Shown one piece after another: positions 1 to 12,156 of a stretch of DNA of 64,000 nt. The notes beneath the pieces are model-generated. The model saw only the letters and a program-made list of their open reading frames with translations, was not told where the DNA came from and did no database searches. Every line of letters starts with the position of its first letter. Within the stretch, counting starts at the first letter, position 1. A program made the position numbers and the translations under genes. Origin of the DNA: Pochonia chlamydosporia 170 (taxonomy: Eukaryota > Ascomycota > Sordariomycetes > Hypocreales > Clavicipitaceae); assembly GCF_001653235.2 (NCBI RefSeq), contig NC_035795.1:2232001-2296000 (forward strand). Direction: 5' to 3'.

Positions 1-1166
1 TCATCCACGACAAATTCCAAACTGTCCCGCTGCCGCGCTTCATCAGATCCGTCACCGTCCACGGCTTTGATTTCGGCACAATCTCACCTGAGCTGGAGCT
101 CAAGGACATAACAGACCCGCTGCCCGACTTTTACGACCAAGAAATAGGCGAGGACGAAAGTGACGATGACTTTGGAAGCGATGAGGAAGCGGCAGCACAT
201 CTCGCAGCCGAGCGCGCAAGACACGCCCTCGCAGGCGACAAGAGGCGCCCAGAGGGCATCAGAACCGCACTGAGAAACGACATTGGAGGACACGATTTGG
301 GAAGTCCATTCCTGGGAACCTCTACGCCCGGTATATTAGGCGGGCCGGGGTTGAATTACTTCCAAAGCCATTTAGGCACAGGCACTCACACGCCGCTGGC
401 TGCTGTGGCAGGCGCCCATCTCGGAAACTCGTGGATGGCGCCCGGGCCACTCGACTCATCCGACTTCTCCCACGCAGCTAGCCACCACAGAAACCCCTCG
501 CAAAGCAGCATATCCGTCGACAACTTCTCCGTAAACCTGGAGGGCACGTCACCGCCCCTAAGGGAGAAGTCGAGCGTGTCCACGCTTGCCCCCACATCAG
601 TGACTACATCTCGCCCGCCCACGCGGGACACCCATCTCGCCGACTCGGCTGTCGAGGAAGACGGGCCGCTGGACGCAAACGCCGTAGATAAGAATCTGGC
701 CGCGCAGAGGAGAGAGCCGCGGGTGGAGGACGTGCAGGCCGTTTTTCGGATACGCTACGCGGGGGACATTCGGCTGAATCTTACGGCGGAGATATTACTG
801 GACTATCCTATGCCGAGTTTCGTGGGGATTCCGCTCAAGTTGAATATCACGGGGTTGTCGTTTGACGGGGTGGGTGTGCTGGCAAAGATTAGGAAGAGGG
901 TTCATTTCTGCTTCTTGAGCCCCGAGGATGCGCTGGCGGCTGTGGGATCGGTGGAGGATGATGCGGTGGGTGAAGAAGCGAGGAAGACGGGCAAGTTTGG
1001 CGGGCTGCTGCAGGAGATTAAGGTTGAGAGCGAGATTGGCGAACGGGACGGCGGGAAGCAGAGTCTCAAGAATGTGGGCAAGGTGGAGAGGTTTGTGTTG
1101 GAACAGGTGAGGAGGATATTTGAGGAGGAGTTTGTGTATCCTAGTTTCTGGACGTTTTTGGTGTAA
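1..1166 (+). CDS. MDM12: Mdm12, ERMES complex subunit (5' truncated by window edge)
   Basis: The frame is open from base 3 to the stop ending at 1166, giving 387 visible residues without an intron. It matches Mdm12, a cytosolic subunit of the ER-mitochondria encounter structure. That complex tethers ER to mitochondria and moves phospholipids through tubular SMP domains. Near the visible N-terminus is the family stretch with [13 protein letters not shown], followed by an acidic segment. The middle is a Ser/Pro/Gly-rich insertion of about 150 residues, common in filamentous-fungal Mdm12. The second SMP half is from about residue 240, with [16 protein letters not shown] and the terminal [14 protein letters not shown]. 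Only about 30 N-terminal residues should be missing upstream. The gene converges on VPS28 with about 100 bp between the stops. Identification is by family recognition. Confidence 0.93.
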   Translation, partial: IHDKFQTVPLPRFIRSVTVHGFDFGTISPELELKDITDPLPDFYDQEIGEDESDDDFGSDEEAAAHLAAERARHALAGDKRRPEGIRTALRNDIGGHDLGSPFLGTSTPGILGGPGLNYFQSHLGTGTHTPLAAVAGAHLGNSWMAPGPLDSSDFSHAASHHRNPSQSSISVDNFSVNLEGTSPPLREKSSVSTLAPTSVTTSRPPTRDTHLADSAVEEDGPLDANAVDKNLAAQRREPRVEDVQAVFRIRYAGDIRLNLTAEILLDYPMPSFVGIPLKLNITGLSFDGVGVLAKIRKRVHFCFLSPEDALAAVGSVEDDAVGEEARKTGKFGGLLQEIKVESEIGERDGGKQSLKNVGKVERFVLEQVRRIFEEEFVYPSFWTFLV

Positions 1167-1268
1167 TTGGTTGTGGTGAGGCGTTACGGTGATTTGGACT
1201 TGTGAATAGAAATTCCATCTTACACATGGCTGGCTAAATATTGTTCAAGATGCTATGTAATCAAAAAT

Positions 1269-2102
1269 TCAGGTCAATGTCCTTCTGAACCCCTGGTACG
1301 CCTGCTGAATGTCCAGCTCCAGCTCCCTCGCCTGCTGCTCGCTCAGCTCATCCGAAGCCTTCATCTGGTTCAGCGTAATCAGCCACTGCACAATCTTGCC
1401 CCTGTTCTCAAAGTCCTGCTCCGTGACCCGGTTCACCGACTGAATCACATCGGACAGCAGCGGGTGCAGCTGGTCCTTTGACAGCATGCCCAGCTTGACG
1501 GCGTCGAGGAACGTGATGAATTCCTGGGTCGCTTCGAGGATGAGCACGCCGCTGGTGTTGTTGGCGGCGGAGGAGGCCTGCGGACCGGGGCCGGATGATG
1601 CGGTCACGGTGGTGGAGGGCATGCCGACGCGGAGACGTTCAGTGGCACGGGGCGCTTGGAGCTTGTAATTGTTAGTGGGTGAGCGTGCAGAAGAAAATGT
1701 GGTGTAGCGTACATCCCATTTTGCTTTGAATTCCTCGAGGCCTTGGAACTCGGCGGCAATGGTCTCGTCCGCCAGGAGGGCTTTGTACTGGCGGAGGGAG
1801 CGTTCGCAGATTTCGGTGTACTCTGCTTCGGGGATGGCGTCTTTTAGAAACGCTTTCTCGAGCTCATCTAGCGTGACGATGATGCTGAAGAGTTCGGCGA
1901 GAGAGTCTTGGAGATCGCGCTCGGCGCGGGTGTTGGTGAGCTTGACTTCCTGGGGGGTGTAAGTTACCGAGGACGATGGATGGGAGTTTAGATGTACCTC
2001 GTCTAGGTTGATTGTTGCGGAAAAGCTGGTATTGGGAACGTAGCTATGCGGTGTGGGCGCATAGCCTTGTCGGGGGATCATGGCGGCGGGTTGAGGTGGC
2101 AC
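1269..2102 (-). CDS. VPS28: Vps28, ESCRT-I subunit
   Basis: Uninterrupted 277-residue frame, close to the usual fungal Vps28 length. ESCRT-I sorts ubiquitinated membrane proteins into multivesicular bodies, and Vps28 links the Vps23/Vps37 core to ESCRT-II. The N-terminal core-binding region contains RAERDLQDSLAELFSIIVTL and the helical LDELEKAFLKDAIPEAEY. The C-terminal four-helix domain starts around residue 190 (ATQEFITFLDAVKLGMLSKD) and ends near the stop. A Ser/Thr/Ala/Gly-rich linker lies between them. The start at 2102 is favoured because MPPQPAAM leads directly into the conserved PTPHSYVPNTSFSATINLDE stretch. It is divergent from NOC2 across about 290 bp that should hold both promoters. 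Confidence 0.93.
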   Translation of the reverse strand: MPPQPAAMIPRQGYAPTPHSYVPNTSFSATINLDEVHLNSHPSSSVTYTPQEVKLTNTRAERDLQDSLAELFSIIVTLDELEKAFLKDAIPEAEYTEICERSLRQYKALLADETIAAEFQGLEEFKAKWDVRYTTFSSARSPTNNYKLQAPRATERLRVGMPSTTVTASSGPGPQASSAANNTSGVLILEATQEFITFLDAVKLGMLSKDQLHPLLSDVIQSVNRVTEQDFENRGKIVQWLITLNQMKASDELSEQQARELELDIQQAYQGFRRTLT

Positions 2103-2392
2103 ATTGAGCTCACCTTTGCGACGCTTCGTTGCAGATCCACGGTCCCTGAATTGGTGTTGATGGAGGTGCTTTGGCGGGGAGGATGACGATGCACGGCGGC
2201 AGAATGGTGCTCACCGCCTGCCCACACTGTGGGACTACGGACTATCGATAAGGCTGGATCTCGAAAAATTTTGGCAGCAGAAAGCCATTGGCTGGGTGGA
2301 ACCTTTTGCAACACCGAAAAGCACATCTACTGCAACACAGATTCCCGCGGACCAATTCACCACCGCTCGTTGTGGGTGAGGAACTGCCAATC

Positions 2393-4723
2393 ATGGGTCC
2401 CGGAAAGAAGAACCTCAAGGCGACGAAAAAGTTCGAAAAGAACCACCTCAAGGGTGTGCTGGACAAGAGAAAGGCGTCGGCCAAAGTCAAGCAGCGACAA
2501 CAGGTCAAGGACAAGAAACAAGCCCGACGAACCAAGGACTCGGAATTTTTCAAGGGCGGCGAAGATGGCGCTACCCCTGAGAAAAAGGTCAATGGCGTCA
2601 AGGCCAAGAAGAGCGGCGAGATGAGCGTCGACGACTTTTTCCAAGGCGGCTTCGACGAGATTATCGATAGCAAGGGCAGCAAAGCTGGTAGCAAGCGCAA
2701 GAGAAGCCAGCCGGGTGAGGATGAGGATATGAGCGACGGAAGTGGCTCTGGCGTCGACATCAGCCAACAGCCCGTGGGTAGTGATAGCGAGGACGACAAT
2801 GACGAGGACGAAGGCGGCATGAGCAAGGAGACTATGGATAAGCTGGCAGAGAAGGATCCCGAGTTTTACAAATTCTTAAAGGAAAACGACCCGGAGGCGT
2901 TGGACTTTGATGACGATGCGGATTTGGCAGAGGTGGATGAGCTGAGTGCCGGTGAGGACGAGCCAGAAGAGGAGCAGCCCAAGAAGAAGAAGCAAAAGAA
3001 GAGCAAGGCCGCGAAAGAAGAGGAGGAAGAGCCTTCCCAGAGCAACGAGTTGACTCGATCGACCGTCGCGACGTGGCGAAAGGCCATGGAGGAGAGTAAC
3101 TCACTCAGAGCAGCTAGACAAGTTGTTCTGGCGTTCCGGTGCGCAGCTCACCTAAATGAAGAGGACGAGGACGGCGAGACACAGCAGCGGTGGGCGATCA
3201 ACAGTCCCGAGGTGTACAACGACGTGTTGGTCCTGGCGCTCAAACAGATTCCCGTGGTCATGAACCACCACCTGCCGGTCAAGGAGTCTGCATCTGGCAG
3301 AGTATACGTGCAGACGGAGACGAAAAAGTTCAAGACGCTGTCCCTCCTCCTCAAGTCGTACACCTCGTCCATCATGCACCTCCTGGGGACGCTATCCGAC
3401 GACAAGACGCTCAAGCTGACCCTCTCGTCGCTGACCCCCATCCTGCCATACCTCCTCTCATACAAGAAGCTCGTCAAAGCACTCGCCAAGGCCGTCGTCA
3501 ACTTCTGGGCCCAGCCGGCCAGCTCGCAAACCACCAAAATCACGGCCTTCCTCGTGCTGCGGAAACTCGTCGTCATCGGCGACAAGGGCATCCGCGAGAC
3601 GGTCCTCAAAGCCGTGTACCAGGGCCTCGTTCAGGGCAGCCGCGTCACCAACCACAACACCATCCAGGGCATCAACCTGATGAAGAACTCGGCCGCCGAG
3701 CTCTGGGGCATCGACCCGTCCGTCGGGTACACCACCGCCTTCACCTTCATCCGCCAGCTCGCCATCCACCTGCGCAACAGCATCGTCAACAACAAGAACG
3801 ACGCCTTCCGCATGGTCTACAACTGGCAGTTCACGCACTCCCTCGACTTTTGGTCCTGCGTCCTCGCCGAGCACTGCTCCCCTCTCAAAGAAGCAGAGGC
3901 CGGCAAGGAGAACCAGCTCAAGCTCCTCATCTACCCGCTCGTCCAGGTCACCCTCGGGGCCATGCGCCTCATCCCCACGGCCATCTACTTCCCCCTGCGC
4001 TTCCACCTCGTCCGCTCCCTGCTGCGCACCTCCCGCGCCACGGGCACCTACATCCCGCTCGCGTCCCCGATCCTCGAGGTCCTCTCCTCCGCTGAGATGA
4101 AGAAGCCCCCCAAGGCCACCACCCTCAAGGCCTTTGACTTTGCCGTCTCCTACAAGGCCCCCAAGTCGTACCTCCGCACCCGCATCTACCAGGACAACGT
4201 GGGCGAGCAAATCGTCGAACTTCTCAGCGAGTTTTTCCTCCTGTGGTCCACGTCCATTGCTTTCCCGGAGCTGGCCCTCCCCGTCATCATCCAGCTGAAG
4301 CGGTGGTTGAAGCAAGCCCGCTCCAAGAACCAGGGCAACAAGAACGCCAAGCTCGTCTCCCAGCTCGTCATCCTCGTGCAGAAGCTGGAAGCAAACGCAA
4401 AGTTTGTGGAGGAGCGTCGCGCCAAGGTGGACTTTGCGCCCAAGGACCGCGCGCAGGTGGACACTTTCTTGAGGGACTTTGATGTGGCTAAGACGCCGTT
4501 GGGGGCGTATGTCGTGAGCCAGAGAAAGGTGCGGGAGGAGAAGAGCAAGATGTTGGAGGATGCGAGGAAGGAGGAGGATAGGAAGAGGAGAGAGGACGAG
4601 AGGCGTCAGGATGAGGGTGAGGATGAGAGCGAAGATGAGATGGAGGTTGATGATGAAGATGAAGATGAGGATGTGGACGAGGATGAGGACGTTGAGCTGG
4701 ACGACGATGAAGATGACGAGTAA
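2393..4723 (+). CDS. NOC2: Noc2, nucleolar complex protein (60S ribosome assembly)
   Basis: 776-residue intronless frame. Noc2 forms Noc1-Noc2 and Noc2-Noc3 complexes that mature and export pre-60S particles from nucleolus to nucleoplasm. The N-terminus is strongly basic (MGPGKKNLKATKKFEKNHL) and is followed by an acidic region of about residues 130-215. The conserved Noc2 core runs from about 225 to 690. It starts at LTRSTVATWRKAMEE and includes LPYLLSYKKLVKALAKAVV and NTIQGINLMKNSAAELWGID. The tail is highly charged and ends in an Asp/Glu run. The frame is open 105 bp further upstream, but the family N-terminus begins at MGPGKK, so 2393 is chosen. The core is very GC-rich at third positions, which creates long spurious ORFs in other frames. 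Confidence 0.94.
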   Translation: MGPGKKNLKATKKFEKNHLKGVLDKRKASAKVKQRQQVKDKKQARRTKDSEFFKGGEDGATPEKKVNGVKAKKSGEMSVDDFFQGGFDEIIDSKGSKAGSKRKRSQPGEDEDMSDGSGSGVDISQQPVGSDSEDDNDEDEGGMSKETMDKLAEKDPEFYKFLKENDPEALDFDDDADLAEVDELSAGEDEPEEEQPKKKKQKKSKAAKEEEEEPSQSNELTRSTVATWRKAMEESNSLRAARQVVLAFRCAAHLNEEDEDGETQQRWAINSPEVYNDVLVLALKQIPVVMNHHLPVKESASGRVYVQTETKKFKTLSLLLKSYTSSIMHLLGTLSDDKTLKLTLSSLTPILPYLLSYKKLVKALAKAVVNFWAQPASSQTTKITAFLVLRKLVVIGDKGIRETVLKAVYQGLVQGSRVTNHNTIQGINLMKNSAAELWGIDPSVGYTTAFTFIRQLAIHLRNSIVNNKNDAFRMVYNWQFTHSLDFWSCVLAEHCSPLKEAEAGKENQLKLLIYPLVQVTLGAMRLIPTAIYFPLRFHLVRSLLRTSRATGTYIPLASPILEVLSSAEMKKPPKATTLKAFDFAVSYKAPKSYLRTRIYQDNVGEQIVELLSEFFLLWSTSIAFPELALPVIIQLKRWLKQARSKNQGNKNAKLVSQLVILVQKLEANAKFVEERRAKVDFAPKDRAQVDTFLRDFDVAKTPLGAYVVSQRKVREEKSKMLEDARKEEDRKRREDERRQDEGEDESEDEMEVDDEDEDEDVDEDEDVELDDDEDDE

Positions 4724-5111
4724 ACTGTAGCATACATAGAACGGATACCTAATTTCCTAGTCACATTCACATTCACATTCACGGTCCAATGCGACATGTC
4801 GGTAGTAAACTGGCATGGTGCTCATTCTTGCTCTAGCAAGCCAACACTGACTGAATGTTGAAACAAAACTCATCCAATCCTTTTACCCAAAACTCCATAC
4901 AAAATGCCTCTCGTCCTGAAAATGAACACAAAACATAAAAGCGCCAAACGACAAAAGCCAGACCTAAAACACCAAAGCCCTGATTATAACGATCCATAAG
5001 TCCAGAACACCAGTTACCGCGCCAGGTTCCATGAGTTCATTCTAGCAATGCTTCGCTCATCATACACAGCGATTCCATGCCATTCCCTTAATCCTGTAGC
5101 ATGCTCGTGTT
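4724..5111. other. Convergent intergenic spacer
   Basis: Lies between the stops of NOC2 and the Ppc89-like gene and should hold two 3' UTRs. A short tandem repeat, CATTCA three times, sits at about 4763-4781. I see no gene. Confidence 0.7.
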
Positions 5112-8100
5112 TCAATTGGTCTCTTGAATACCTTCCCATGTGAATTGTTCACTTCCGCCAGTGACGTCGCGCACTGTCATGCCAGTGATGTTGAGAACAG
5201 TCATTTCGACTTCCTCCTCGGTCATGGCCTGGCCAGCTGCCTTTTGTCCTTCCAAGACATCATAAAGGGTGTAGATTTGATCATTCTTCACTTCCATGCG
5301 TTTCAGCAGCGTTCGAATCGATTCAGCAAGGCTCAACCGTTCGCGGCGGCCGATTGACTTGTCGCTCTTGTTGTATTCTGCCTGCAGGCGTGACAGTTCC
5401 ATCTGAAGGTGCTCGGTTTCATCCTCCAGGCCCTTGATGACAAGAGCGAGGGCGTGGCCGGGCGACTGGGCCGGGCGAATCGTTAGGTCATCGCCCGCAA
5501 TGTTGCGATCTGTTACCGGAACAGGGCGAGAGACAGCAACACGCTTCTTGCCAGAGGCAGCTTCGGATGCAGAGATGACGCCGCGGTGAGACGTGATGCG
5601 GCTGCAGACTATGCAATTGCGGCAGCTGTGCTCACAGAGGCCATCTAGGACGCGGCGGGCGTCTACAGAGAGCACGGGACAAGTATCGTGGTTTGTCTTG
5701 TTCGTGGCATTTGTGGCATCAAGCTCCATTGTGTGCTGTTGTGCCGGTCGTGAGTGGCTGGCACGTCGTGACGTGTTACTGTGAGTAGTCACGTCACGCT
5801 GAGGCTGGACGTTGATGTCCTTCACGGACAGATCGAACACGACGGCCGCGTCTTGGTTCGTGAAATCTTCCGACTGGAATCCACCAGTGGTGTCGTCGTT
5901 TTGATCCAAGTCAGTCATTGAAGGACGCTCAGGCTGTCGCCTCTTGCTGCCTTGGTTTGCTGCGTTGCCGCTGTTCTTGTTTCGGAGGGCAGACTTCTCC
6001 GGAATCGAAAAGGCCACTCCCTTGGATGCCGTGCGAGGTCGGCTTCGGGATCGTTGTCGGCTGTTGCCTGCACGCCGGGGGAGTTCTTGGGTCTCTTGCT
6101 CTGTAATGTAGCCTTGAGAGGTCACTTCAGGCAGAGTCGGCATGTCCCTAGTCTCCGTAGCCTCTGCAGGTTGAGACCCATTCGTCTTGACAGTTATATC
6201 AGGGATAAAGTAAGCCGAGGTCATGTTTTCCTCCGTCTCCTCCACGCGACCAGAGACCTCATTCTTATGCGCAGGCCTGAAATGGTCAAGCTGCTGCTTC
6301 AAAAAGTCCACCTCTTCCTTCATCTTGAGATTCTCTTCGTGCAGGTCGTGAACGCTTCGTTCAAAGCCTGAATTCTCCCGTCGAAGAATCTTATTTTCGT
6401 TGAAATACTTTTCATTGTGGCGGACAAGACTGTCGTTGTCTCCCTGAAGAGCAGACTTTTCTTGCGTCATGGTCTCTATCGTGGCGCGAAGAGAGTCGAT
6501 TTCTTCCCGAGCTACGTCAAGCTCATGCTGGGCACCATCGAGATTCTCGCGGAGATCTTCGTTCTCCTCAGTCAGTCTGTCATTGGTAGCACGTAGAGAT
6601 TTATTCTCGGCGACTAGTCCTGACTCCTCGCCACGAGCGCTCTTGTTGGCACGCAGTGAATCGACCTCGTTCCGTAGACGTTTCTGCTCCTTGCGCAGAT
6701 TTTCATTATCAGTGCGGAGAGAGGCATTGTCGAGCTCCAATGCATCACGGCTGTGCTTCAGCGACACAAGATCACGGCGTAGTGTGTCATTGTCTTGCCG
6801 GGCCTGGTCTGACGTTTCCAGCAGCTCCCGTGAGGTAGATAGCTCTTTTTCCCGCACGCTGAGCTTACGGGTGAGCTTGCTAATGTCTTCACAGGCGTCT
6901 TGTAGCCGGCTAATAGCCCTGTCACGCTCGTGGGCGACGGAATCATTTGCAATCTCATTTGTGGTGAGCTTTCGCGAGGCTTCGTCTAATTGTGCTCGCA
7001 GGCTTGCAACCTCCAACTCAAGTTCTGTAAAATAAAAGATGAAATGGTTAATGGCAAACGAAAGCTAAACGTTGGGGGGGGGGGGTTCTATTTCGATGAC
7101 TTACTCCTCTTTTGTACCAACATCTTTTCACTCTCATTGTCGCCACTGAACTTGCCGTGTCGGAGCTGAGCTTCCAGTCTTTCGACCTGAAGCTGCAGGC
7201 CCTCTGCATACTCTTGAACCTTATCATGGGCACCCTGCAGGGAGACAATCTCATCACGGATCATATCCATAGAGACAAAGATTTTCTCTTCGTCTTGGGG
7301 GATTTCAAGTGCGTCGACTTGGGCGTGAGCGGCAGCGGCAGGTCTTTCCTGGCGATCGTGTACTTTGCCATGCTTGACAAAAATTGGCACTCCATTCTTC
7401 ATCGAACCGCTGAACTTGAGTGTACCAGTCACAAAGTCGCCGAGATGAGAGACGTCCGGCATGAAAAATGAGCGCACATTGGACGTGTCACGGCCGGGGC
7501 TTGCCATGGAAGCTGGCGAGGGCGGTACGGCAGTTAGGCTGGATTTGGCCGACGACATGTGTGGTGAATCCTGGTGATCGTTTCTGGGGCTCAGAGAAGC
7601 ACGTTGGAGGCGATTGAGCGCGTCGGTTATGGATGGTCGTCGCTGTTGGTTCGCAATGGGCTCTGAAGGCGCTCGAGTGTGAGTCTTGGACAAGGGGCTT
7701 GGGTTTTGCTGCGATTTGGCCATGCCGTAGTACGACGTCGGTCTGGCAGGCGATTTGTCCAGGATGGAGGAGATGTCTGATTCGTTGTCGACGCGAGGCT
7801 GCATCTCAGCACGCGTCTTGGTTCTGCCGGGCCATATATCCTGAGTAGAGTCGTCGAGAGTGAATTTGACGTTGGAGACGGGAGGTTTGTTCTCTTTAGA
7901 CTGTGCCTTCCATGGGCGCGTATCCACGGCGTCGTCAAAGATTGGCGCATTGTTCGTGTTGGGCTTGGAGAAGTATTCGGGCCACTTGCGATGAGCGGCG
8001 TCCCAATTGACGGGAAGCTTCCTCGGGGCGGTGACTCGAGCAATATCCTCGTTGAGGCGGCGGGTAGACTCGCCTTCTGGGTCGGAAAAGAGCGAGGACA

Positions 8101-8218
8101 TGGTTACGGTGCCATGAGAACCCGTGGACGACGGCGGGGAGTTGAAAGGATTGGCGCGGTTGGCATTCATTTCTCTAAGAATGCGAGAGCGATACCGATG
8201 CACGGCGTCGGTCTCCAT
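5112..8218 (-). CDS. Ppc89/Cep57-family spindle pole body coiled-coil protein
   Basis: Two exons, 8218-7105 and 7024-5112, joined across an 80-bp intron (GTAAGT at 7104, CAG at 7027-7025), give 1008 residues. The N-terminal third is Ser/Pro-rich with a conserved-looking segment (NWDAAHRKWPEYFSKP). A long heptad-rich coiled coil spans about residues 320-620. A basic disordered stretch follows. The C-terminal block (about 885-985: HALALVIKGLEDE, IYTLYDVLEGQK) resembles the microtubule-binding/centrosome-localisation domain of Cep57 and fission yeast Ppc89. Ppc89 is a core spindle-pole-body component that anchors the septation-initiation scaffold, so this protein probably scaffolds the spindle pole body. 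The intron contains a C12 tract on the coding strand. Family assignment is from memory of the C-terminal motif. Confidence 0.8.
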
Positions 8219-9946
8219 GGCTCTGCTACGCGTGCTACGCGATGCCGGAGCTTAGGAGTCGACGGTTGGTAGTGAAATAGAAGATGCGAATAGTTGAATG
8301 GCGTGTGGTGTGTCCAAGATGGAGAGGCGCGTGGGTTCAACAGGCGCGTAAGCAAATCAATGCGGAAGAGCACTTAAAGCATAAGGAAGGAGCATGCAAA
8401 ATGTAAAACGCGTGCTGGCAGCAAATTCATGAAGAACACAAAATGTCAAGAGCGACGGGAGACTTTGGAAAGCTTGAAGGAAGACCGAAGCTGGACGTTG
8501 TGATGGAGCAAGACATTCGAGGTACAAAGATGTTGGTGGGCAAATGGCAGGATCAAAGGTCCATGGGGTTGATGCAGGCGTCGCGCGCTCTGGTTGGTGG
8601 ATGAGCTGCTCTTTTGGGAGAAAGTAAACAAACCAGCCCAGCCAGTTGTTGTTTCGGACTGTCGATGTTGAGTGGGGCCGAAGAATAGACCAGCCAGGGA
8701 CAAGAGCTTTCGACGTTTGATCCAACATGAATTTCACAATTTCGATAGCGACGCCAAGGTTGATGATATGAATACATTGAAAGGCAATTTTTTCGATTGT
8801 AGGTTGAACTTGGACTCGAATACTTCACTGAAAATTCCCGGTCGATGCACCCAAAGTTGTATAGATTCATCAGAATTCCGCTGATGAGCCAATATCGTTC
8901 ATGTTGGACATACGTCCGGCTGATATGCTTTCATCCTTTCATCCTCTGCAAGACTTTTCGTCGTAATTTCGGGCAGGTTCTTATTTAATTTTTGTTAGAG
9001 AAGAATTATTCCACCTTTGGCCCGCCATACCAACTCAGCTTCCTTAAACACACCTTCACCTTCATCTGACCCTGTCGTGGCGTGGTCACGCGTGCTCTTC
9101 AGTCAGGAGCTAAGCTAACCTGCAGGAAACGACCATGGTCGCATTAGAAGCTTGCAATGATGATTGCCAAGATTAAGTTATGCGTCGTGTGACGGACTGA
9201 TTCTCCTTGGCTGCATTTCCACTTGAACAATTTTGCTACAACTCCTGCGTTATGGAAGATCACAGGAAGCGCTGTGTTGCGACGATGGACGGCTTCAAGC
9301 TCGACGGCACATTGTAACCATGACTGACTTGCTTGGCTGCCAGGAAAGCGATGGATGAATCAAATCAAAGGGATGGGCCAATGTAAAATCGAATCCTTCC
9401 ATTATCTGATCAGCCGATCTATTAATGGTGTACCCCGTCAGTCAAGTCCACTCGATACGCCTTCCCCAGGATTCATGGATTCATGGATTCTCTCGCCCCC
9501 ACACTCCACCAGCCCATCTCATCTCGCTCCAGCATGGCATGCGATCACGACGACAGACCTCTCCCATCAATCACACCGGTTCCTCATGTAGAGTCACCCA
9601 AAAATGCGACACTCGCTTCAACAGTAACGAGGCGTCGCATGTCTAATTTGGTGTGGGGACTGAGCCGACGCTCACTCACACAAGGGGGGGGAGTGTTCCA
9701 GTTCAACTTGAAAACCAATATCTGATGGCTCCTTGCCATTGCATCGTCGCATCTGCCACACGATTCTACGGTCAACCGCGATTCCTCTGTCCTTTATGGC
9801 CCATGAGAACGTTTCCAGATATAGAGGTATATATTGCTGGCCTCTTCGCATGCGCTTTCACAGCAGCAACGGCTTCTGTGCTTGACGGAGCCTCAAATTC
9901 ATGTCTCACGACAGGATAGGTGTCACTCTATTTCCACCAGTGCAGA
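8219..9946. other. Divergent promoter region, Ppc89-like / GH76
   Basis: 1.7 kb between two divergent starts. Short ORFs exist on both strands but none resembles a protein family. An imperfect ATTCATGG direct repeat lies at 9471-9490 and a G8 run at about 9684-9691. No other element recognised. Confidence 0.6.
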
Positions 9947-11846
9947 ATGACGCGCCTACTCTACGTCGCTAGCCTCTGCGCATTGGTCGCATCATCTTCA
10001 ACGGCAACAAGTGGCCTGCCGAGGACTGAACTCACAGTCTGCTCGGTGTACGACCAGCAAACGAGCCTTGATTGCCGACCAGTTCCAGAGAACTTCCTCG
10101 ACCCTCGAGACGATACCACCGTCTCCCCCGGAGCTGACCCGAGAGTCCTCGAGGATGCCTTCTTCGCGCTGTCGGTCTTACAGAATGTCTACTTTGCAGC
10201 TGTTAATGGCACTTGGCCCACGTCCATTGACTGGACCGGAGCAGTCGTGGAAACTGTCGTGGCCGGCATGCTTACAACTCTGACAAAGTCACTCGACTCA
10301 ACTGAGAAGGGTCGTGCTTGGAAAGAGAAGGAAAACCTCATTTCTTCCATTTTTGCCCAGGTCACTCATTCGTTCTTTGGACAAAATGCTGTGGGAATAT
10401 TGGACCAGGTGAGACTAGCACCCCACAGCCGTGTATCCGTGTTGTCGCTAACGCTTTGTTCAGGCATACGATGATGTCCTCTGGGTAGTCCTTGGCTGGC
10501 TTGAAGCCGTAAAATTTGTTCGGCTCCATTCAACTCTACACTATCCCGGCACGGAAAAGAAGTGTTTGAGCATGCCTGGCAGGCTGAGCGATGCAATTGG
10601 AACCACCGCATGGCACGGGTACAACTGGTTTTGTACCTTTGCCGAGCGAGCCAGAGCCTTCTGGGATTTTGCGACCAAGGGATGGGATACAAAACTCTGC
10701 CACGGTGGAATGATTTGGAACCCCAAACTGCTCCCCTACAAGAACGCCGTCACCAACGAGCTGTGGATCGCGGCATCCATCTCCATGTACCAGTATTTCC
10801 CCAACGACAAGTTCAAGGACTCATGGGCGGCAAGTAAGGGCTTTCCTACCAATGATCCTGTGTATTTGGCGGCCGCCATCGTGGGCTATAAGTGGCTCAA
10901 GGATGTCAACATGACAAATACCCAGGGTCTGTACGTGGACGGCTACCACGTTGACATGAGGAAACCGAACAATGTCGAGTGTGACCAGCGAGATGAAATG
11001 GTCTATACATATAATCAAGGCATCATCTTGACAGGACACAGGGGCCTCTTTACTGTAACCGGCAGCCCGTCTTACCTCGAGGATGGGCACACTCTGATTA
11101 AAAACGTCATTCGGGCGACGGGCTGGGACCTGGGCAGGAACGCACCCATAGACAACATAAACAAACCGCATCACGGAAAGCTACCTCCGTGGAGAGGAAT
11201 CGGCCGTTACGGCATTCTCGAAGAAAAATGCGACGCAGATGGGACATGCTCTCAAGACAGCCAAACGTTCAAGGGCATATTCTTCCACCACCTCACGGCA
11301 TTCTGCGCACCCATTGCCCCCGTGGACATGACGCCGGACGCTAGAGTCAACCAAAACGATTTCAGTAAGGTACAGACTGCTCACGATAAAGCTTGCCGCA
11401 GCTATCTGGGCTGGGTGAAGCACAACATGGACGCAGCGCTGGACACTCGAGACAAGGCCGGTCGATTTGGGATGTGGTGGGGAGGCGGCATCTTCAAGCA
11501 GATTGATCTGGTGCCACGGAAATGCGGAAACAACGATACCACCGCCGCCGCCAATACGACCGACTATCGCAACAAGGGGACACCTCTAGATGACATTTGG
11601 GGTCTGAATGTGACATGGCAGCCCGGTGCAAAGAGTCCCCCTAACGGGTGTCGGGATCTTTTGCTTGGACCAGATCCGCAGCTTAGACTTGGCGGTGCAA
11701 TTGAGTTGACTGTAGATTTGCAGACGCTGCTTGATCGGCAGGACAGGCCTCGAGATCCGAATGATCGTGGTAGGGGGAGGACAGTCGAGACGCAGGCGGG
11801 AGGACTGGCGTTGATCAGAGCATACTGGGAGTTGTCTCAAATGTGA
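9947..11846 (+). CDS. Secreted GH76 endo-alpha-1,6-mannanase/transmannosidase-like
   Basis: Two exons, 9947-10408 and 10464-11846, with a 55-bp intron (GTGAGA...TTCAG, phase 0), encode 614 residues. The start at 9947 is chosen over an in-frame ATG 27 bp upstream because it exposes a clean signal peptide (MTRLLYVASLCALVASSS). The intron ends just before AYDDVLWVVLGWLEA, which carries the Asp-Asp pair (157-158) expected to be catalytic in GH76. Other family blocks are GGMIWNP and RDEMVYTYNQGIILTGHRGL. Fungal GH76 enzymes of the Dfg5/Dcw1 type cross-link GPI proteins to cell wall, while others hydrolyse alpha-1,6-mannan. Here there is no hydrophobic GPI-type tail (the protein ends in ELSQM), so a soluble extracellular enzyme is more likely. 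The exact reaction is not determinable. Confidence 0.9.
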
Positions 11847-12156
11847 GGTGTTGCATCGTAGAGAATCAGTAGTACTATGAAGCACATTTAGCGAATATCA
11901 TTACGTGGCGCTATATTTGGGCCTGAATGCATTCAAGAAGCTGCATTGGTGAATGTCGTGATTCTTGTTTAGACTCAGCGAACTTAGCGGGCGTGGAAAA
12001 GAATGCATGTAGGAATAGCTCGGAATGTGGGTGTGATCATGGAAGAAGGCTTCAGAAAGGTGCAGCTATGGCAAGGTCTCGCGTGTGTGAATTTACTAGA
12101 CGAGAACTTCTTGCTGCAGACTCACATCTGCACAATTTGCAAAGAAGGTGTCGCAA
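11847..12156. other. 3' flank of GH76 before the repeat array
   Basis: No gene seen. The last 60 bases (TGCACAATTTGCAAAG area, about 12129-12144) look like a diverged relative of the unit that follows, with a 60-base instead of 47-base offset. Confidence 0.5.

Noticed and set aside
3190..4315. Long ORFs on both strands (301 and 285 codons) inside NOC2
   Set aside because: They coincide with the very GC-rich third positions of the Noc2 core, show low-complexity His/Pro/Arg or Gly/Asp/Glu composition, and match no family.
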